Shown: piece after piece, positions 29,301-42,065 of the stretch | Layout of the letters: every line of letters begins with the position of its first letter | Numbering within the stretch: the first letter of the stretch is position 1 | Assembly: GCF_004342265.1 (NCBI RefSeq) | Contig: NZ_SMCS01000008.1 | Coordinates: forward strand, 1 to 64,000 | DNA: 64,000 bases | Direction: 5' to 3' | Origin: Luteibacter rhizovicinus | Lineage (GTDB): Bacteria > Pseudomonadota > Gammaproteobacteria > Xanthomonadales > Rhodanobacteraceae | Notes under the pieces: generated by a model | The model's database searches: none | What the model saw: only the letters and a program-made list of their open reading frames with translations | Told to the model about the DNA's origin: nothing | Program-made: the position numbers and the translations under genes

Positions 29301-30599
29301 TCAGGACTGCAGGCTTTCCTTCAACTTCTTCGCCTGATCGGGAAACGCCTTGCCTTCGGCCGATACCGTCGCATCGACGAGTTTCTTCGCCTCGGCGTCG
29401 CGGTGCAGCGCGCGTAGCGCTTTCACCTTGGCGCTGGCGACGGAGATGCGATTCGCGCCATAGGCTTTCGATGCGGCGCGATCCAGCCAGGGAAGGGCTT
29501 CCTCTGGCTTACCTGCGTCGATAAGGCTGCGTCCGTAACGGTAGGCGTAGACATAATCGTTCGGGTAGGCCGCGATCAGATCTTTCTGCAATGCGTCCAG
29601 TTCGGTCGTGTTCTTCGCGCGGACGTAGTAAACGCGCAGGTTGTCCGCGAGGTTGCGGTCCCCACCCAGATTGCCGCCGATGCGCTCGCGCGTGAGTTTG
29701 ATCGCGCGCTGGAGTACGGCCTGCTCGCCGGCCGTGTCGCCGATGGCCGCGTCGAGATCCGCCGTCGAAAGAACCGCACTGCGCTGGTCGGCGCATGCCG
29801 GCGATGCCGCGAAGACCTGCGTGTCGATATAGCTGTCAAGCGGAGCCTTTTGCGGCGACAGAAGTGTCTTGCGCTGGTCGGCGGGAAGTTTTTCCGTCGC
29901 GCCGATCAGGTCGTCCAGGACATACGGGCGATCGCAGCCGATGTTGCCGGCGAGGACTTTCGTGGCGGCATCGGCGATGGCCTTATCGTCTTTCGCCGCC
30001 TTGGCCTGCAACAGGATCAGGCGCTGCTTGGCCAATGCGACACGTTTGTCCTGATCGGATACGTTGCGCACCGTCGACGGAAGGGCGGCGAACCAGGCCA
30101 TGCCCTCATCGCCCTGATATCGCGATTGATAGGTGTCCAGTACCGAGGCCGTGGCTGCGAGAGAGCCCTTGGCCGCATCCGCCTTCAGCTTATCCAGCCG
30201 CGCGTCGCCGGCGAGGATCGAAGCGATCTCGGGATAGAACTTGTCGCGCGGCCGTTCGGCCAGGATGCGGCCGAGTTCCTCGCCGTTCTCGCCGATAACG
30301 ACATAGCTCGGAAGGAACTGGATTCTGAGCTTCTTCATCCATGCCTGGCCATCCGGCTTGTCGGCATCGGCCTCGACGAAGACGACCTTGTCGTTCAGCG
30401 CCTTCCATTCCGGGCCGGTCAGCACATGGCTGGCCATGTAATAGCAGGAGTAACACCACACCGCCTGGAAATCGATGAGCACGGGTTTGTGCTCCTTCTT
30501 GCCCTGCGCAAGCGCCGCGTCGATGGTGGCGGGCCCCTCATGGGCGGCGAAGGCGGGCGAAGCTAGGGCGAGCAGGCTGGCTGCGACGAGGCGATACAT
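29301..30599 (-). CDS. Periplasmic thioredoxin-family protein with helical C-terminal region
   Basis: A 432-residue protein. A signal peptide (MYRLVAASLLALASPAFA) is followed by a thioredoxin fold with VLIDFQAVWCYSC: redox Cys49 and Cys52, resembling DsbD C-terminal-type thioredoxins. The remaining about 280 residues are helical with TPR-like features (YRYGRSLIDAGKPEEALPWL). It probably acts as a periplasmic thiol-disulfide protein. The start at 30599 is supported by an AGGGGGAC ribosome site; the open frame to 30779 would lose the signal peptide. Confidence 0.85.
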   Translation of the reverse strand: MYRLVAASLLALASPAFAAHEGPATIDAALAQGKKEHKPVLIDFQAVWCYSCYYMASHVLTGPEWKALNDKVVFVEADADKPDGQAWMKKLRIQFLPSYVVIGENGEELGRILAERPRDKFYPEIASILAGDARLDKLKADAAKGSLAATASVLDTYQSRYQGDEGMAWFAALPSTVRNVSDQDKRVALAKQRLILLQAKAAKDDKAIADAATKVLAGNIGCDRPYVLDDLIGATEKLPADQRKTLLSPQKAPLDSYIDTQVFAASPACADQRSAVLSTADLDAAIGDTAGEQAVLQRAIKLTRERIGGNLGGDRNLADNLRVYYVRAKNTTELDALQKDLIAAYPNDYVYAYRYGRSLIDAGKPEEALPWLDRAASKAYGANRISVASAKVKALRALHRDAEAKKLVDATVSAEGKAFPDQAKKLKESLQS

Positions 30600-30642
30600 G
30601 GTGTCCCCCTTGGCGGTATAGACGGCCAGACTAGCATGGTGT

Positions 30643-30672
30643 AGCCGGCGGCGCGCAAGCGCGCTCCCACAG
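30643..30672. repeat. REP-like element
   Basis: The sequence AGCCGGCGGCGCGCAAGCGC continues into GCTCCCACAGG; stem GCGCG (30651-30655) and CGCGC (30660-30664) close a CAAG loop. It lies between two minus-strand genes and resembles the REP family common in Xanthomonadales and pseudomonads. Confidence 0.6.
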
Positions 30673-30681
30673 GGGGCGGGG

Positions 30682-31941
30682 CTAGACCGTGCCGCTGGCC
30701 CCTTCGGTGGGTTCCGGGTCCGACACCAGTCCCTGCCGGCGCCTGAGCGACGGGAACCACCACATCCACAGGCCGACAACGACCAGCGTGCCGATGCCGC
30801 CGATCAGCGTAGCGTTTACGGCACCGAGGGCGGCGGCCAGAATGCCGGACTCGAATTCGCCGAGCTGGTTCGACGTATTGATGAATATGGCGTTGACCGC
30901 GCTGACGCGGCCGCGCATATCGTCGGGCGTTTCCAACTGCACGAGTGCACCGCGGATGACCATGCTCACCATGTCGAACGCGCCCAGCGCGAACAGGGAT
31001 GCCATCGACAGCCACAACGACGTGGACAACGCGAACACCAGCGTCGCCGCACCGAAGCCCGCGACCGAAGCGAACATGATCGGGCCCACGCGGCGCGTGA
31101 GACTGTTGTGTGCGAGCAAGATCGACATAAGCAGGGCGCCCACTGCGGGCGACGCACGCAGCAGACCCAGCCCCCAGGGCCCGGTGTGCAGGATGTCCTT
31201 CGCGAAAATGGGCAACAGGGCAGTGGCGCCACCCAGGAGTACGGCGAACAGATCGAGTGAAATCACGCCGAATACCGCCGGACGACGTCGAATGAAGTGC
31301 ACGCCGGCGAACAGCGTCTTCAGCGTGGCCGGTTCGCGTCGTGGCGGAATGTGGTCGTAGTTCAGATGCGACATCAGGATCAGCGCGGCGAGGTACAGCA
31401 GCGCCGATACACCGCAGACCGCCGTGGGGCCGGCCACGTACAGCAAGCCGCCGAGTGCGGGCCCCATGATCATGGCCGCCTGGCCAGCCGATGCATTCGC
31501 GGCCATGGCGCGCGGTAGCAACGGCGTCGGAACCAGCGCCGGCAACATGGCCTGCATAGCGGGAAACTCGAACGCTTTCGCCACGCCGACGACGAAGATC
31601 AGGGAAAGGATGCCTGTTTCGCTCAGCCATCCCATCGCGCTGGCGATGGCTAGCAGGGCGATGGCGATCCATTCGACGATCTGGCAGCACACGACGATGC
31701 GGCGCCGATCGAACTGGTCCGCGACGTGACCGGCGGGGAGGGCGAGCAGTACGGAGGGAACGAACTGCGCGAGACCGATCAGGCCGAGGTCGAGCGCACG
31801 ATGCGTGAGTTCGTAGATCTGCCAGCCGACCGCGACCGACATCATCTGGAAGCCGAAGCTTGACGCGTTCTTCGCGAACCAGAACCGCACGAACGCGTGA
31901 TGGGCGAACAACGAGGCGTCGCCCCGAGGGGTGGAAGACAT
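30682..31941 (-). CDS. MFS transporter (EntS-like)
   Basis: A 419-residue inner-membrane protein with about 12 hydrophobic segments and the MFS loop motif GHVADQFDRRRIV between helices 2 and 3. Overall pattern (FVRFWFAKNASSFGFQMMSVAVGWQIYELT at the start) is that of the EntS/TIGR00900-like exporter group. The substrate is unknown. An AAGGA ribosome site lies just upstream of the ATG. Confidence 0.9.
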   Translation of the reverse strand: MSSTPRGDASLFAHHAFVRFWFAKNASSFGFQMMSVAVGWQIYELTHRALDLGLIGLAQFVPSVLLALPAGHVADQFDRRRIVVCCQIVEWIAIALLAIASAMGWLSETGILSLIFVVGVAKAFEFPAMQAMLPALVPTPLLPRAMAANASAGQAAMIMGPALGGLLYVAGPTAVCGVSALLYLAALILMSHLNYDHIPPRREPATLKTLFAGVHFIRRRPAVFGVISLDLFAVLLGGATALLPIFAKDILHTGPWGLGLLRASPAVGALLMSILLAHNSLTRRVGPIMFASVAGFGAATLVFALSTSLWLSMASLFALGAFDMVSMVIRGALVQLETPDDMRGRVSAVNAIFINTSNQLGEFESGILAAALGAVNATLIGGIGTLVVVGLWMWWFPSLRRRQGLVSDPEPTEGASGTV

Positions 31942-32062
31942 GGAATATCCTTGGATAAGCGCGCCATTGTAAGGCCGCGATGCTCACCGTATGGGGATGT
32001 GTTGCCATCGCGCCCCCGCCCGGTCCAAGCTACCTCGGTCGCCACCGTTCAAGGATGCCTTC

Positions 32063-32779
32063 ATGTCGTATGTCCGCCGTTCTTTCTTCACGATCGCCGT
32101 CGGCGGCCTTGCGCTTGCGGCAGGGTGTTCGAAGCAACCCGATGCCCCCGTCGCGACGGATGCGCAGGCGCCGGCCGCCGACGAGTCGGCGAAGAAGCTT
32201 GCGACCTACCAGCAACTGCTGAAAATCCACAACGACCAGCTGGCCGTGCAGCTCGGTAAGGAAATCGTCGACAAATACCCTGGTAGCGCGGCGGCGACCG
32301 AAGTCGGCAAAACGCTGCCGGCGCTGGAATCGTCATGGAAGGAGGCGAGCGAGAAAGCCCGGCTCACGAATCTGTGGCAGTACCAGATAGCCCCGATGCA
32401 GGGCGGCACGCAGAGTACGGCGACGATCTATAACAGTCAGCCCTCGGGTGACGATCGCGTACGGCTGGTGCTGCGCCGGCATACCGACTGGGGTCAGACC
32501 GTGTTCCTTTATGGCAGCGGCAAGGGCTTTCAGTGCGCGGGCGACTGCTCGCTGCCGGCCACGTTCGACGGCAAGGCAAAAGGCCTGAAAGGTTTCTCGC
32601 CGCCGACTGGCGAGCCGGCGCTTATCCTGCGCAACGACGCGGCTTTCCTGGTCGCATTGCAGAAAACGAAGCGTCTGACGATCGACGTTACGACGAAGAC
32701 CCGTGGCAAGCAGACGCTGGTTTTCGAAGTGGGTGGTTACGATGCATCGAAATGGGCGCCGTTGCCGAAGAAAAAATGA
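32063..32779 (+). CDS. Lipoprotein of unknown function
   Basis: A 238-residue lipoprotein with lipobox LAAGC (Cys22). The region after the signal (YQQLLKIHNDQLAVQLGKEI; VDKYPGSAAATEV) looks like a short TPR-type helical pair, followed by a beta-rich half (RLVLRRHTDWGQTVFLYGSG; LILRNDAAFLVAL). It likely sits on the periplasmic face of a membrane. I do not recognise a named family. The start at 32063 is set by the lipobox; the frame continues to 31991. Confidence 0.8.
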   Translation: MSYVRRSFFTIAVGGLALAAGCSKQPDAPVATDAQAPAADESAKKLATYQQLLKIHNDQLAVQLGKEIVDKYPGSAAATEVGKTLPALESSWKEASEKARLTNLWQYQIAPMQGGTQSTATIYNSQPSGDDRVRLVLRRHTDWGQTVFLYGSGKGFQCAGDCSLPATFDGKAKGLKGFSPPTGEPALILRNDAAFLVALQKTKRLTIDVTTKTRGKQTLVFEVGGYDASKWAPLPKKK

Positions 32780-32797
32780 TCCCCGCACAACTTCGCG

Positions 32798-33619
32798 TCA
32801 ATGCAGGAATAGCTTCTCCGTGATGCGGGTCAGCGGCCATTCGAGCGTCATGTTGATCTTCGGCGGCAGGTCCAGTGGCTTCAACAGCATCTTCACGGTC
32901 ATCGCCGCGGGAAGATGACGCTTCAGCATGCCTGCCGCGCGACTGGTGACACGACGGAACTCGGCATCGTCCGCGGCCTTGTCCGGATAGCGGATGTTGA
33001 AGACATGGCGAAATGCGATGTCGCTGTCTTCGTTCTTGATCTCCCGCAAGCGCTTCAGGAGCGTGCGGAATATCTGGAAGCGACTGAGCTTCTCGCGTTC
33101 GCGATAAATGCGGAAGTACTGATAGAAGTGCTTGTAATGCCGCACTTCGTCGCTCTTGATGTAGTTGGTGAGCTGACGCAACACGGGCTCGTCGGTCACA
33201 TCGTTCAGCGCGCGATACAAACTGGCCGTACCGGTTTCCACCACGCAACGCGCGGCGAGTTCGAGGCCGCGGCTTTCCTCGAGCTCATCGGCCGTGCATA
33301 CGGCGCCATACTCCTGGAAGAAATTGCGGAAGCCGGTATCCCAGTCGAATTCGGGCCACACGTGACGCACGTAAGCGGCCAGTGCGCGTCCGTGCTGAAG
33401 TTCTTCGTGTTCCCAATAGTCGCGCAACCAGCTCTGGAGTTCGTCGTCGCCAGCGAAATGGTCGACGAGATTGTGCGTGTACAGGTCCGATCCGCTTTCA
33501 ACGAACGACGAGCCGCAAAGCAGCAGGAACAGGTCCTCATTCTGCCGGACGCGTTCGATCTCTATTTTGCTGAGGTCGAGACTCTCTAGCGTCCATGGCA
33601 ACGATGCTGTGTAGCTCAC
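32798..33619 (-). CDS. Ferritin-like diiron protein
   Basis: A 273-residue all-helical protein with diiron-carboxylate ligand motifs: Glu in SFVESGSD, EHEELQHG (ExxH), Glu in VVETGTAS and SDEVRHYKHF (ExxH). This E...ExxH...E...ExxH pattern is that of ferritin-like and acyl-ACP-desaturase-like oxidoreductases. The substrate is unknown. It begins with GTG, preceded by GAGGAAAG, 8 bases upstream, so the GTG start is credible. Convergent with the preceding lipoprotein gene (18 bases between them). Confidence 0.85.
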   Translation of the reverse strand: MSYTASLPWTLESLDLSKIEIERVRQNEDLFLLLCGSSFVESGSDLYTHNLVDHFAGDDELQSWLRDYWEHEELQHGRALAAYVRHVWPEFDWDTGFRNFFQEYGAVCTADELEESRGLELAARCVVETGTASLYRALNDVTDEPVLRQLTNYIKSDEVRHYKHFYQYFRIYREREKLSRFQIFRTLLKRLREIKNEDSDIAFRHVFNIRYPDKAADDAEFRRVTSRAAGMLKRHLPAAMTVKMLLKPLDLPPKINMTLEWPLTRITEKLFLH

Positions 33620-33806
33620 GCTTTGCTTTCCTCGTCTTGCTCGGTGTCGGCCCAGGGGGCGGGTGACCGAATTGTGACAAACGGGGCCTTCCGTGGCTAC
33701 GTGCCGCTATGGGGCAGCCCCGGTAAACCAGGGGTTTCGGTCATCGCAGGATCTTGACGCGCAGCGACGCGGCCGTAGCCGCGCTCACCCGGGCTAAGGC
33801 GGTGCC

Positions 33807-34223
33807 TTACCTGACCACCGTTACGGGTACGTGTGCCTTTGCCAGCACGTCGGTCGACACCGAACCGACCAGCCAGCGGGCGAGGGCGCCGCGATCGGTG
33901 TGTCCGATCACGATGTGATCGATGCCGTTCTGGAGGACCTGGGTCAGCAGCGCATCGCCCGGACTGCCATACACCACTTCGAGGTCGACCAGCGACTCCG
34001 CGTCCGGTTCCAGGGATTTCAGCTCGCCCAGCAGTTCCCGGACGCGCTTCGCGCTGGTGTCGCTCATCATCAGGGTCGTGACGTCCGGACCGCCTTCGGC
34101 GATCTGGATCACGGAGACCACGCGGACCCGGGCACCCGAACATCGGGCAAGCTCCAGGGCGAAAAGGAAGGCGCGGCGTGCGGTTTCCGAACCGTCGTAG
34201 CCGACCAGAATGTTCTTGGGCAT
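33807..34223 (-). CDS. Universal stress protein (UspA family)
   Basis: A 138-residue single-domain USP: N-terminal strand KNILVGYDGSETARRA and the C-terminal ATP-binding pattern VIGHTDRGALARWLVGSVS followed by VPVTVVR. It belongs to the ATP-binding UspFG-like type. The start at 34223 has an AAGGAG site 8 bases away; the frame open to 34271 was rejected. Expected in the cytoplasm under stress. Confidence 0.9.
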   Translation of the reverse strand: MPKNILVGYDGSETARRAFLFALELARCSGARVRVVSVIQIAEGGPDVTTLMMSDTSAKRVRELLGELKSLEPDAESLVDLEVVYGSPGDALLTQVLQNGIDHIVIGHTDRGALARWLVGSVSTDVLAKAHVPVTVVR

Positions 34224-34425
34224 GGGTTTTGCTCCTTCTTTGCTGTCGACCCGATAGTAGGCGCAACCCACCCGTTATCGCGACGGGTGGGCGGGGATGG
34301 ACATCACGGGCGGTACACGAAACCTTGCCAATGCTGAACGGGTTTTCGGCGGATTGGTTTTCTTCACATTGGTGAGTGGAGAATCCGATTCCGCAACTTC
34401 CTGCCACTTTCAACGGAGATAGCAA

Positions 34426-34878
34426 ATGATCAAGCGCATGACGGGTTTGGCTGTACTGGCACTGGCAGCGGCAGGAATGTTCTCGGCCCAGCCGGCACGG
34501 GCGGACGACGCGAATCTCAAGTGCCACATGACGTTCAACCTCAAGGGTTGGTCGGCGATCTACAAGCACGCCGAAGGGGCGGGTACCGTCCGTTGCGAAA
34601 ATGGCCAGAAGGCAAACGTCAAGATTGAAATCAACGGTGCCGGCCTGAGCGCGGGTAAGTGGCGTATCAATGACGGCAAGGGCGATATCACCCACGTCAA
34701 GACGATCGACGACGTGTTTGGCGACTACGCGATGGCTAATGCCGACGCAGGCGTAGTGAAGAGCGCGGGCGCCAGCATTCTGACGAAGGGTACGGTTTCG
34801 CTCGCACTGGCAGGCACCGGCGAAGGTATCAACCTCGGTATCGACGTGTCGGGCTTCAAGATCACGCGGGTGAAGTAA
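34426..34878 (+). CDS. Small exported protein of unknown function
   Basis: A 150-residue protein with a clear signal peptide (GLAVLALAAAGMFSAQPARA, cleaved before DDAN). The mature 120 residues are Gly- and Ala-rich and beta-like (CHMTFNLKGWSAIYKHAEG; ILTKGTVSLALAG), with two cysteines that could pair in the periplasm. It is well isolated, with its own GGAG site and a strong terminator after it. I do not recognise the family with certainty. Confidence 0.8.
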   Translation: MIKRMTGLAVLALAAAGMFSAQPARADDANLKCHMTFNLKGWSAIYKHAEGAGTVRCENGQKANVKIEINGAGLSAGKWRINDGKGDITHVKTIDDVFGDYAMANADAGVVKSAGASILTKGTVSLALAGTGEGINLGIDVSGFKITRVK

Positions 34879-34905
34879 GGCCGCTTGCGGTTTCGCTGGG
34901 TAAGG

Positions 34906-34936
34906 AAAAGGGCGCTCCGGCGCCCTTTTCTTTTTC
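34906..34936 (+). terminator. Intrinsic terminator
   Basis: A-tract (34906-34909), stem GGGCGC (34910-34915) / GCGCCC (34920-34925) with a TCCG loop, and a T-rich tail (34926-34936). It lies 28 bases after the stop of the small exported protein and just ahead of the peroxiredoxin gene. Confidence 0.9.
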
Positions 34937-34995
34937 TTCACCGGCGGCGCGACACGCGCGTAAACTGCCTTCTTTCCCCAGACCGAGGTTCTCCC

Positions 34996-35520
34996 ATGCG
35001 TCGCCTCACCGTTTTCCTCATGCTTTTCCTCGTCAGCGTTGCCGCATGGGCCTCCGCGCCCGTCGTTGGCGATCAGGCCCCCGATTTCAGGCTTCAGGAT
35101 CAGAAGGGCGACTGGCATACGCTGGAAACCCATAAGGGCCAGTGGCTGGTCGTGTATTTCTATCCGAAAGATTTCACGCCCGGCTGCACCACGGAGGTCT
35201 GCACCTTCCGCGACGACATTCTCAAGCTGCGCAAGGCGGGCGCCACGGTGCTCGGTGTGAGCCTGGACGATGTCAAGTCGCACGCCGAATTCGCCGAGAA
35301 GTATCACGTGCCGTTCCCTCTGCTGTCCGATGCCGACGGTGCGGTGGCGCAGAAGTACGACGTGCTCAATAACAAGATGGGTATGAAGTACGCACGTCGC
35401 GAAACCTTCCTGATCGACCCGGCCGGCAAGATCGTCAAGGTCTACAAGGACGTCGATCCGGAAAAGAACTCCAAGCAGGTGCTGACTGATCTCGCCGCGC
35501 TGAAGGCGGCGAACGCCTGA
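34996..35520 (+). CDS. Exported peroxiredoxin (BCP/AhpC-TSA family)
   Basis: A 174-residue peroxiredoxin with a signal peptide (RRLTVFLMLFLVSVAAWA), so periplasmic. The active site FTPGCTTEVC has the peroxidatic Cys64 and a candidate resolving Cys69 five residues on, the BCP/PrxQ arrangement. It reduces peroxides with thioredoxin-type electron donors; the periplasmic thioredoxin-like protein at 29301-30599 could be one (inference). The start at 34996 gives the signal peptide; the frame from 34885 overlaps the terminator. Confidence 0.92.
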   Translation: MRRLTVFLMLFLVSVAAWASAPVVGDQAPDFRLQDQKGDWHTLETHKGQWLVVYFYPKDFTPGCTTEVCTFRDDILKLRKAGATVLGVSLDDVKSHAEFAEKYHVPFPLLSDADGAVAQKYDVLNNKMGMKYARRETFLIDPAGKIVKVYKDVDPEKNSKQVLTDLAALKAANA

Positions 35521-36062
35521 TGGTTTTCGCCGCACGTAAAGGGGTGAAGCGCGCCCGTCCGTTCGCGGCGTGGCGCATCGTCACCTGGCTGGTGATGCTG
35601 CTGGCGGCCGTGGGTTTCGTCATCAATGTCAGCGGCCTGATGCAGATCGTCGAAGGGATGAAGACGGTAACGCCCGAGGCCGCAGCCGCCATGCCGGACG
35701 CCAGGGCGGCCATGGCGTGGGCGACGAGCTACATCGTGATCGCCTTCGTGGTGATCGTGATGGCGCTCGCCGCCCTGCGCTGGCGTAACTGGGGGCGTCA
35801 CGGCATGCGTGTCGTGGCGCTGGTCCTGCTGGTCTGGGCTGCGATCACCGCATGGATTTCGTTCGGACAGTGGCAGCAGCTTGGCGTTGTGCTCGCCCAG
35901 CCGGGATTTCCGCAAGAAGCCGTCGCGGTGGTCCTCAAGGTGCGCGGCACCATTCTGGCCAGCACCGTGCTGAAGGCCGTCTCGGTTCCCGTGATGGCAT
36001 GGCTGGCGTGGCAGTTGGGGCGTCCGGCGGTCCGTGCGCAGTTCGCGGAGCCGATAGCCTGA
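35520..36062 (+). CDS. Integral membrane protein of unknown function
   Basis: A 180-residue protein with four hydrophobic segments (IVTWLVMLLAAVGFVINV; YIVIAFVVIVMALAALRW; VVALVLLVWAAITAWISF; VSVPVMAWLAWQLG). The ATG shares one base with the peroxiredoxin stop (TGATG), so translation is coupled. No family name recognised; it may support the neighbouring redox protein or be unrelated. Confidence 0.8.
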   Translation: MVFAARKGVKRARPFAAWRIVTWLVMLLAAVGFVINVSGLMQIVEGMKTVTPEAAAAMPDARAAMAWATSYIVIAFVVIVMALAALRWRNWGRHGMRVVALVLLVWAAITAWISFGQWQQLGVVLAQPGFPQEAVAVVLKVRGTILASTVLKAVSVPVMAWLAWQLGRPAVRAQFAEPIA

Positions 36063-36121
36063 CGATTCAGCGGGCGTTGGCGGTTGCACCGGTATCGAAG
36101 TGATTTACCCGGGACCATCCG

Positions 36122-36877
36122 ATGACCGTACGCGTGGTACTTGCCTTGACCCTGGCGCTGGCGATCTTCGACGCCAGCGCCCAGGATCTGTCCAACATCT
36201 GCCACGCGGCCAGCAGCTACGACGTCACGGTTAACGACAGCAATGTCGTATTCGACCGCCCGCAGCCGGCGCCGCGACAAGTCGTCATGCACGATGGCAC
36301 GCTGTCGACCGACGGCCGGACGGTTGCGCTGCGGCCCGACGAGGAAGATCGCGTGGCGTTGTTCGAGCGCAATCTGCGTGCGCTGGTGCCAAAGGTGAAA
36401 GCGATAGCGTCCGATGGCATCGACCTCGCCGCCCGGGCGGTTCGCGACGAAGCCGCTACGGCGGCACCCGACGCGGTGCGCAGCGGGGAGCTGGATCGCG
36501 TGCTGGCGCAGCGGGTGACCGAGATCAAACGACGCATCGCCGCCAGCCGAAGCACCCGCGACTGGCAGGAGGAGGCCATGCGCGAATATGCGAACGAGAT
36601 CGTCTCCGATGTCGCGCCCATCCTGACGAATGATGTGGGGACTCAGGCCATGAATCTGGCCATGAATGGCGATCTGGAAGGTGCCGCGGCATTGCGCGAC
36701 CGCGTAAGTGCGCTTACCTCGGGCGGGCAGGACCGCATCGTGGGCCAGCTGGAAGCCCGGCTGCGCCCCCGCGTCCAGGCGCTGTGTCCTTCGATTCGCC
36801 AGTTGGCCGAGCTGCAGACCGGGCTGCATAACGCCTCGGGCCAGCCCCTCAACCTCGTCGACATCGAGGGCCGATGA
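36122..36877 (+). CDS. DUF2884 (YggN-like) exported protein
   Basis: A 251-residue protein with a signal peptide (RVVLALTLALAIFDASAQ). It follows the DUF2884/YggN plan: Cys near the mature N-terminus (NICHAASSYDVTV), a beta segment (QVVMHDGTLSTDGRTVAL), then long helices. It is paralogous to the product of 42845-43666 in length and layout (DGTLSTDGR versus NGALRVDGR). Function unknown; a periplasmic location is expected. Confidence 0.78.
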   Translation: MTVRVVLALTLALAIFDASAQDLSNICHAASSYDVTVNDSNVVFDRPQPAPRQVVMHDGTLSTDGRTVALRPDEEDRVALFERNLRALVPKVKAIASDGIDLAARAVRDEAATAAPDAVRSGELDRVLAQRVTEIKRRIAASRSTRDWQEEAMREYANEIVSDVAPILTNDVGTQAMNLAMNGDLEGAAALRDRVSALTSGGQDRIVGQLEARLRPRVQALCPSIRQLAELQTGLHNASGQPLNLVDIEGR

Positions 36878-36944
36878 CCGCCGGCTGACCGAAGCCCGCC
36901 GCGTTTAGCGGAGGCTAAGTCCGAAAGGTCTAACGTAAGCCCCC

Positions 36945-37382
36945 ATGGAACGGTCTTCGGTTCGTGCATTCAATTCTTTGATTCGCCGCGTCATTGCGGA
37001 CCGTGATCTGTACCGGCAGGCCGCGCGGGGCGTACGTGAGCCGGGCCTGCGCGTCATCCTGGACGAATCGGCCGATGCCCTTTCCACGATTGCCGCGGAC
37101 CTTCAGGGCGAAGTGGATTCTGCGGGTGGCCGTGCGGCAAGGGCGGCTGGCGTCGGGGTGAACGGCATGCGCGGGACCATGATGGAAGCCTCCGTCCGTC
37201 TGTCGAGCGACCCGGATATGTCCTACGTGCGTTCGCTGGAACATATGGAACGCCGTCTGCTGCACGCGTTCGTGAAACTGGAGGGCTCGTCGGCCGATCG
37301 GGCGCTGGTGACGCGTCATATCGCGCGGCTGCGCCTGCTGCACCTGGATATGACGAGTATGGGCCGCGCGGCGGGCCCCTGA
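36945..37382 (+). CDS. Small helical protein, possibly PA2169/DUF2383-like
   Basis: A 145-residue, largely helical protein without a signal peptide (AFNSLIRRVIADRDLYRQAA; SYVRSLEHMERRLLHAFVKL). Its opening and the mid-chain acidic E-x-x-E region resemble the four-helix DUF2383/PA2169 family, but the match is weak and the family name is tentative. It stands alone between the DUF2884 gene and a convergent small ORF. Confidence 0.65.
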   Translation: MERSSVRAFNSLIRRVIADRDLYRQAARGVREPGLRVILDESADALSTIAADLQGEVDSAGGRAARAAGVGVNGMRGTMMEASVRLSSDPDMSYVRSLEHMERRLLHAFVKLEGSSADRALVTRHIARLRLLHLDMTSMGRAAGP

Positions 37383-37385
37383 GAT

Positions 37386-37607
37386 TCAGGCCGCCGGGCG
37401 ATAGCCACGCAGCGTGCGGTCGAGATAGCAGTCCCCGACGACCCTGACCTGTCCGTTCGTGGACAGACTTTCCCAGTCGGCGAAGAAGTTGGCGAATGCA
37501 ACGGCTTCGTGCGGGCAGCGGCGCATCCCGATCTGCGATTCGCCCCGAAAAATGCCCCAGACGCCTCCTATATCGGTGACGTGATAGTCGATGTCATTTG
37601 ATGGCAC
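37386..37607 (-). CDS. Small hypothetical protein
   Basis: A 73-residue protein (DYHVTDIGGVWGIFRGESQI; EAVAFANFFADWES) with two cysteines, no signal peptide and no membrane segment. Reading resembles small proteins with a strand-strand-helix fold such as DUF2188, but this is not certain. It is convergent with the preceding gene and separated from the kinase gene by 133 bases in which I see no gene. Confidence 0.55.
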   Translation of the reverse strand: MPSNDIDYHVTDIGGVWGIFRGESQIGMRRCPHEAVAFANFFADWESLSTNGQVRVVGDCYLDRTLRGYRPAA

Positions 37608-37740
37608 GGCGATTCCCGACTGGATCGCACGCCGGGTTGGCGCGCGCGATCAAAGAGGATCGGGGAGCGCCTTTCGCAAAAAAATCAGATTAGTCTGAAA
37701 AATCGAACGGATTTATCGGCAGCCGCCATCTGGCGTTGCC

Positions 37741-41310
<3,570 letters not shown>

Positions 41311-41423
41311 AGAGGCCCTTCGACCACGAGCGAAGGTTGCTGTAATCTCGGCATTCATCGTACGACGAATTGCACTTACTCATGGAGAGTGGCGGCGACC
41401 CATCCGCTCGGGCGAGGGAAAGA

Positions 41424-42065
41424 ATGGCTCTGCGAGTAATCATTGCCGACGATCATCCGGTCGTACTCATGGGCACGCGTGCGGCTCTTGAGGCTGGTGG
41501 CGAGTTCGAGGTCGTTGGCGAGGCCGCGAACGGCGACCAGCTTATCGATATGCTGGCGAACCGTCCCTGCGACATCCTGGTCACCGATTTCTCGATGCCT
41601 GGCGGTCGCCATGGGGATGGGCTGTCATTGATCGACCTGGTACGCCGACGCTTTCCGAGGCTACCCATCGTCGTACTGACCATGGTGAACAACATGGCTG
41701 TGCTCCAGGCGATGCGTCAGCGTGGCGCGCAGGGATTGTGCGACAAGCGTTCGCCCTTGAAAGAGGTTCCCGTGGCGGTGAGGCACGTCGCCCAGGGCCG
41801 CCTGTATCTCAGTGAGTCGATCCGCGCGCAGTTCGAGGAACATGGACTCCATCATTCGTCCGACGACGAACTGCGTCTCTCCGCGCGCGAAATCGAAGTG
41901 GTGCGCATGTATGTCGGCGGCATGTCCATTTCGCAGATCGCGGATCGCCTGAATCGCAGCGTGAAAACCGTCAGCCGGCAGAAGCGCGATGCAATGCGCA
42001 AACTGGGCGTCGATCACGATAGCCGCCTTTCCGAATACGCACGCGAACGAGGTATCGCGTCGTGA
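41424..42065 (+). CDS. NarL/FixJ-family response regulator (BvgA/EvgA-like)
   Basis: A 213-residue regulator with an N-terminal receiver domain (acidic pair Asp9-Asp10, phospho-acceptor Asp55 in VTDFSMPG, Lys in CDKRSP) and a C-terminal LuxR-type HTH (LSAREIEVVRMYVGGMSISQIADRLNRS, split across about residues 150-178). It is divergent from the hybrid kinase across 113 bases and is presumably its output. The start at 41424 follows GAGGGAAAGA; the frame open from 41370 was rejected. The stop overlaps the next gene (GTGA). Confidence 0.92.
   Translation: MALRVIIADDHPVVLMGTRAALEAGGEFEVVGEAANGDQLIDMLANRPCDILVTDFSMPGGRHGDGLSLIDLVRRRFPRLPIVVLTMVNNMAVLQAMRQRGAQGLCDKRSPLKEVPVAVRHVAQGRLYLSESIRAQFEEHGLHHSSDDELRLSAREIEVVRMYVGGMSISQIADRLNRSVKTVSRQKRDAMRKLGVDHDSRLSEYARERGIAS

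Noticed and set aside
33697-35535. A 612-codon minus-strand frame across the stress protein, exported protein and peroxiredoxin genes
   Set aside because: It crosses a strong intrinsic terminator and three supported genes; the product is low-complexity.
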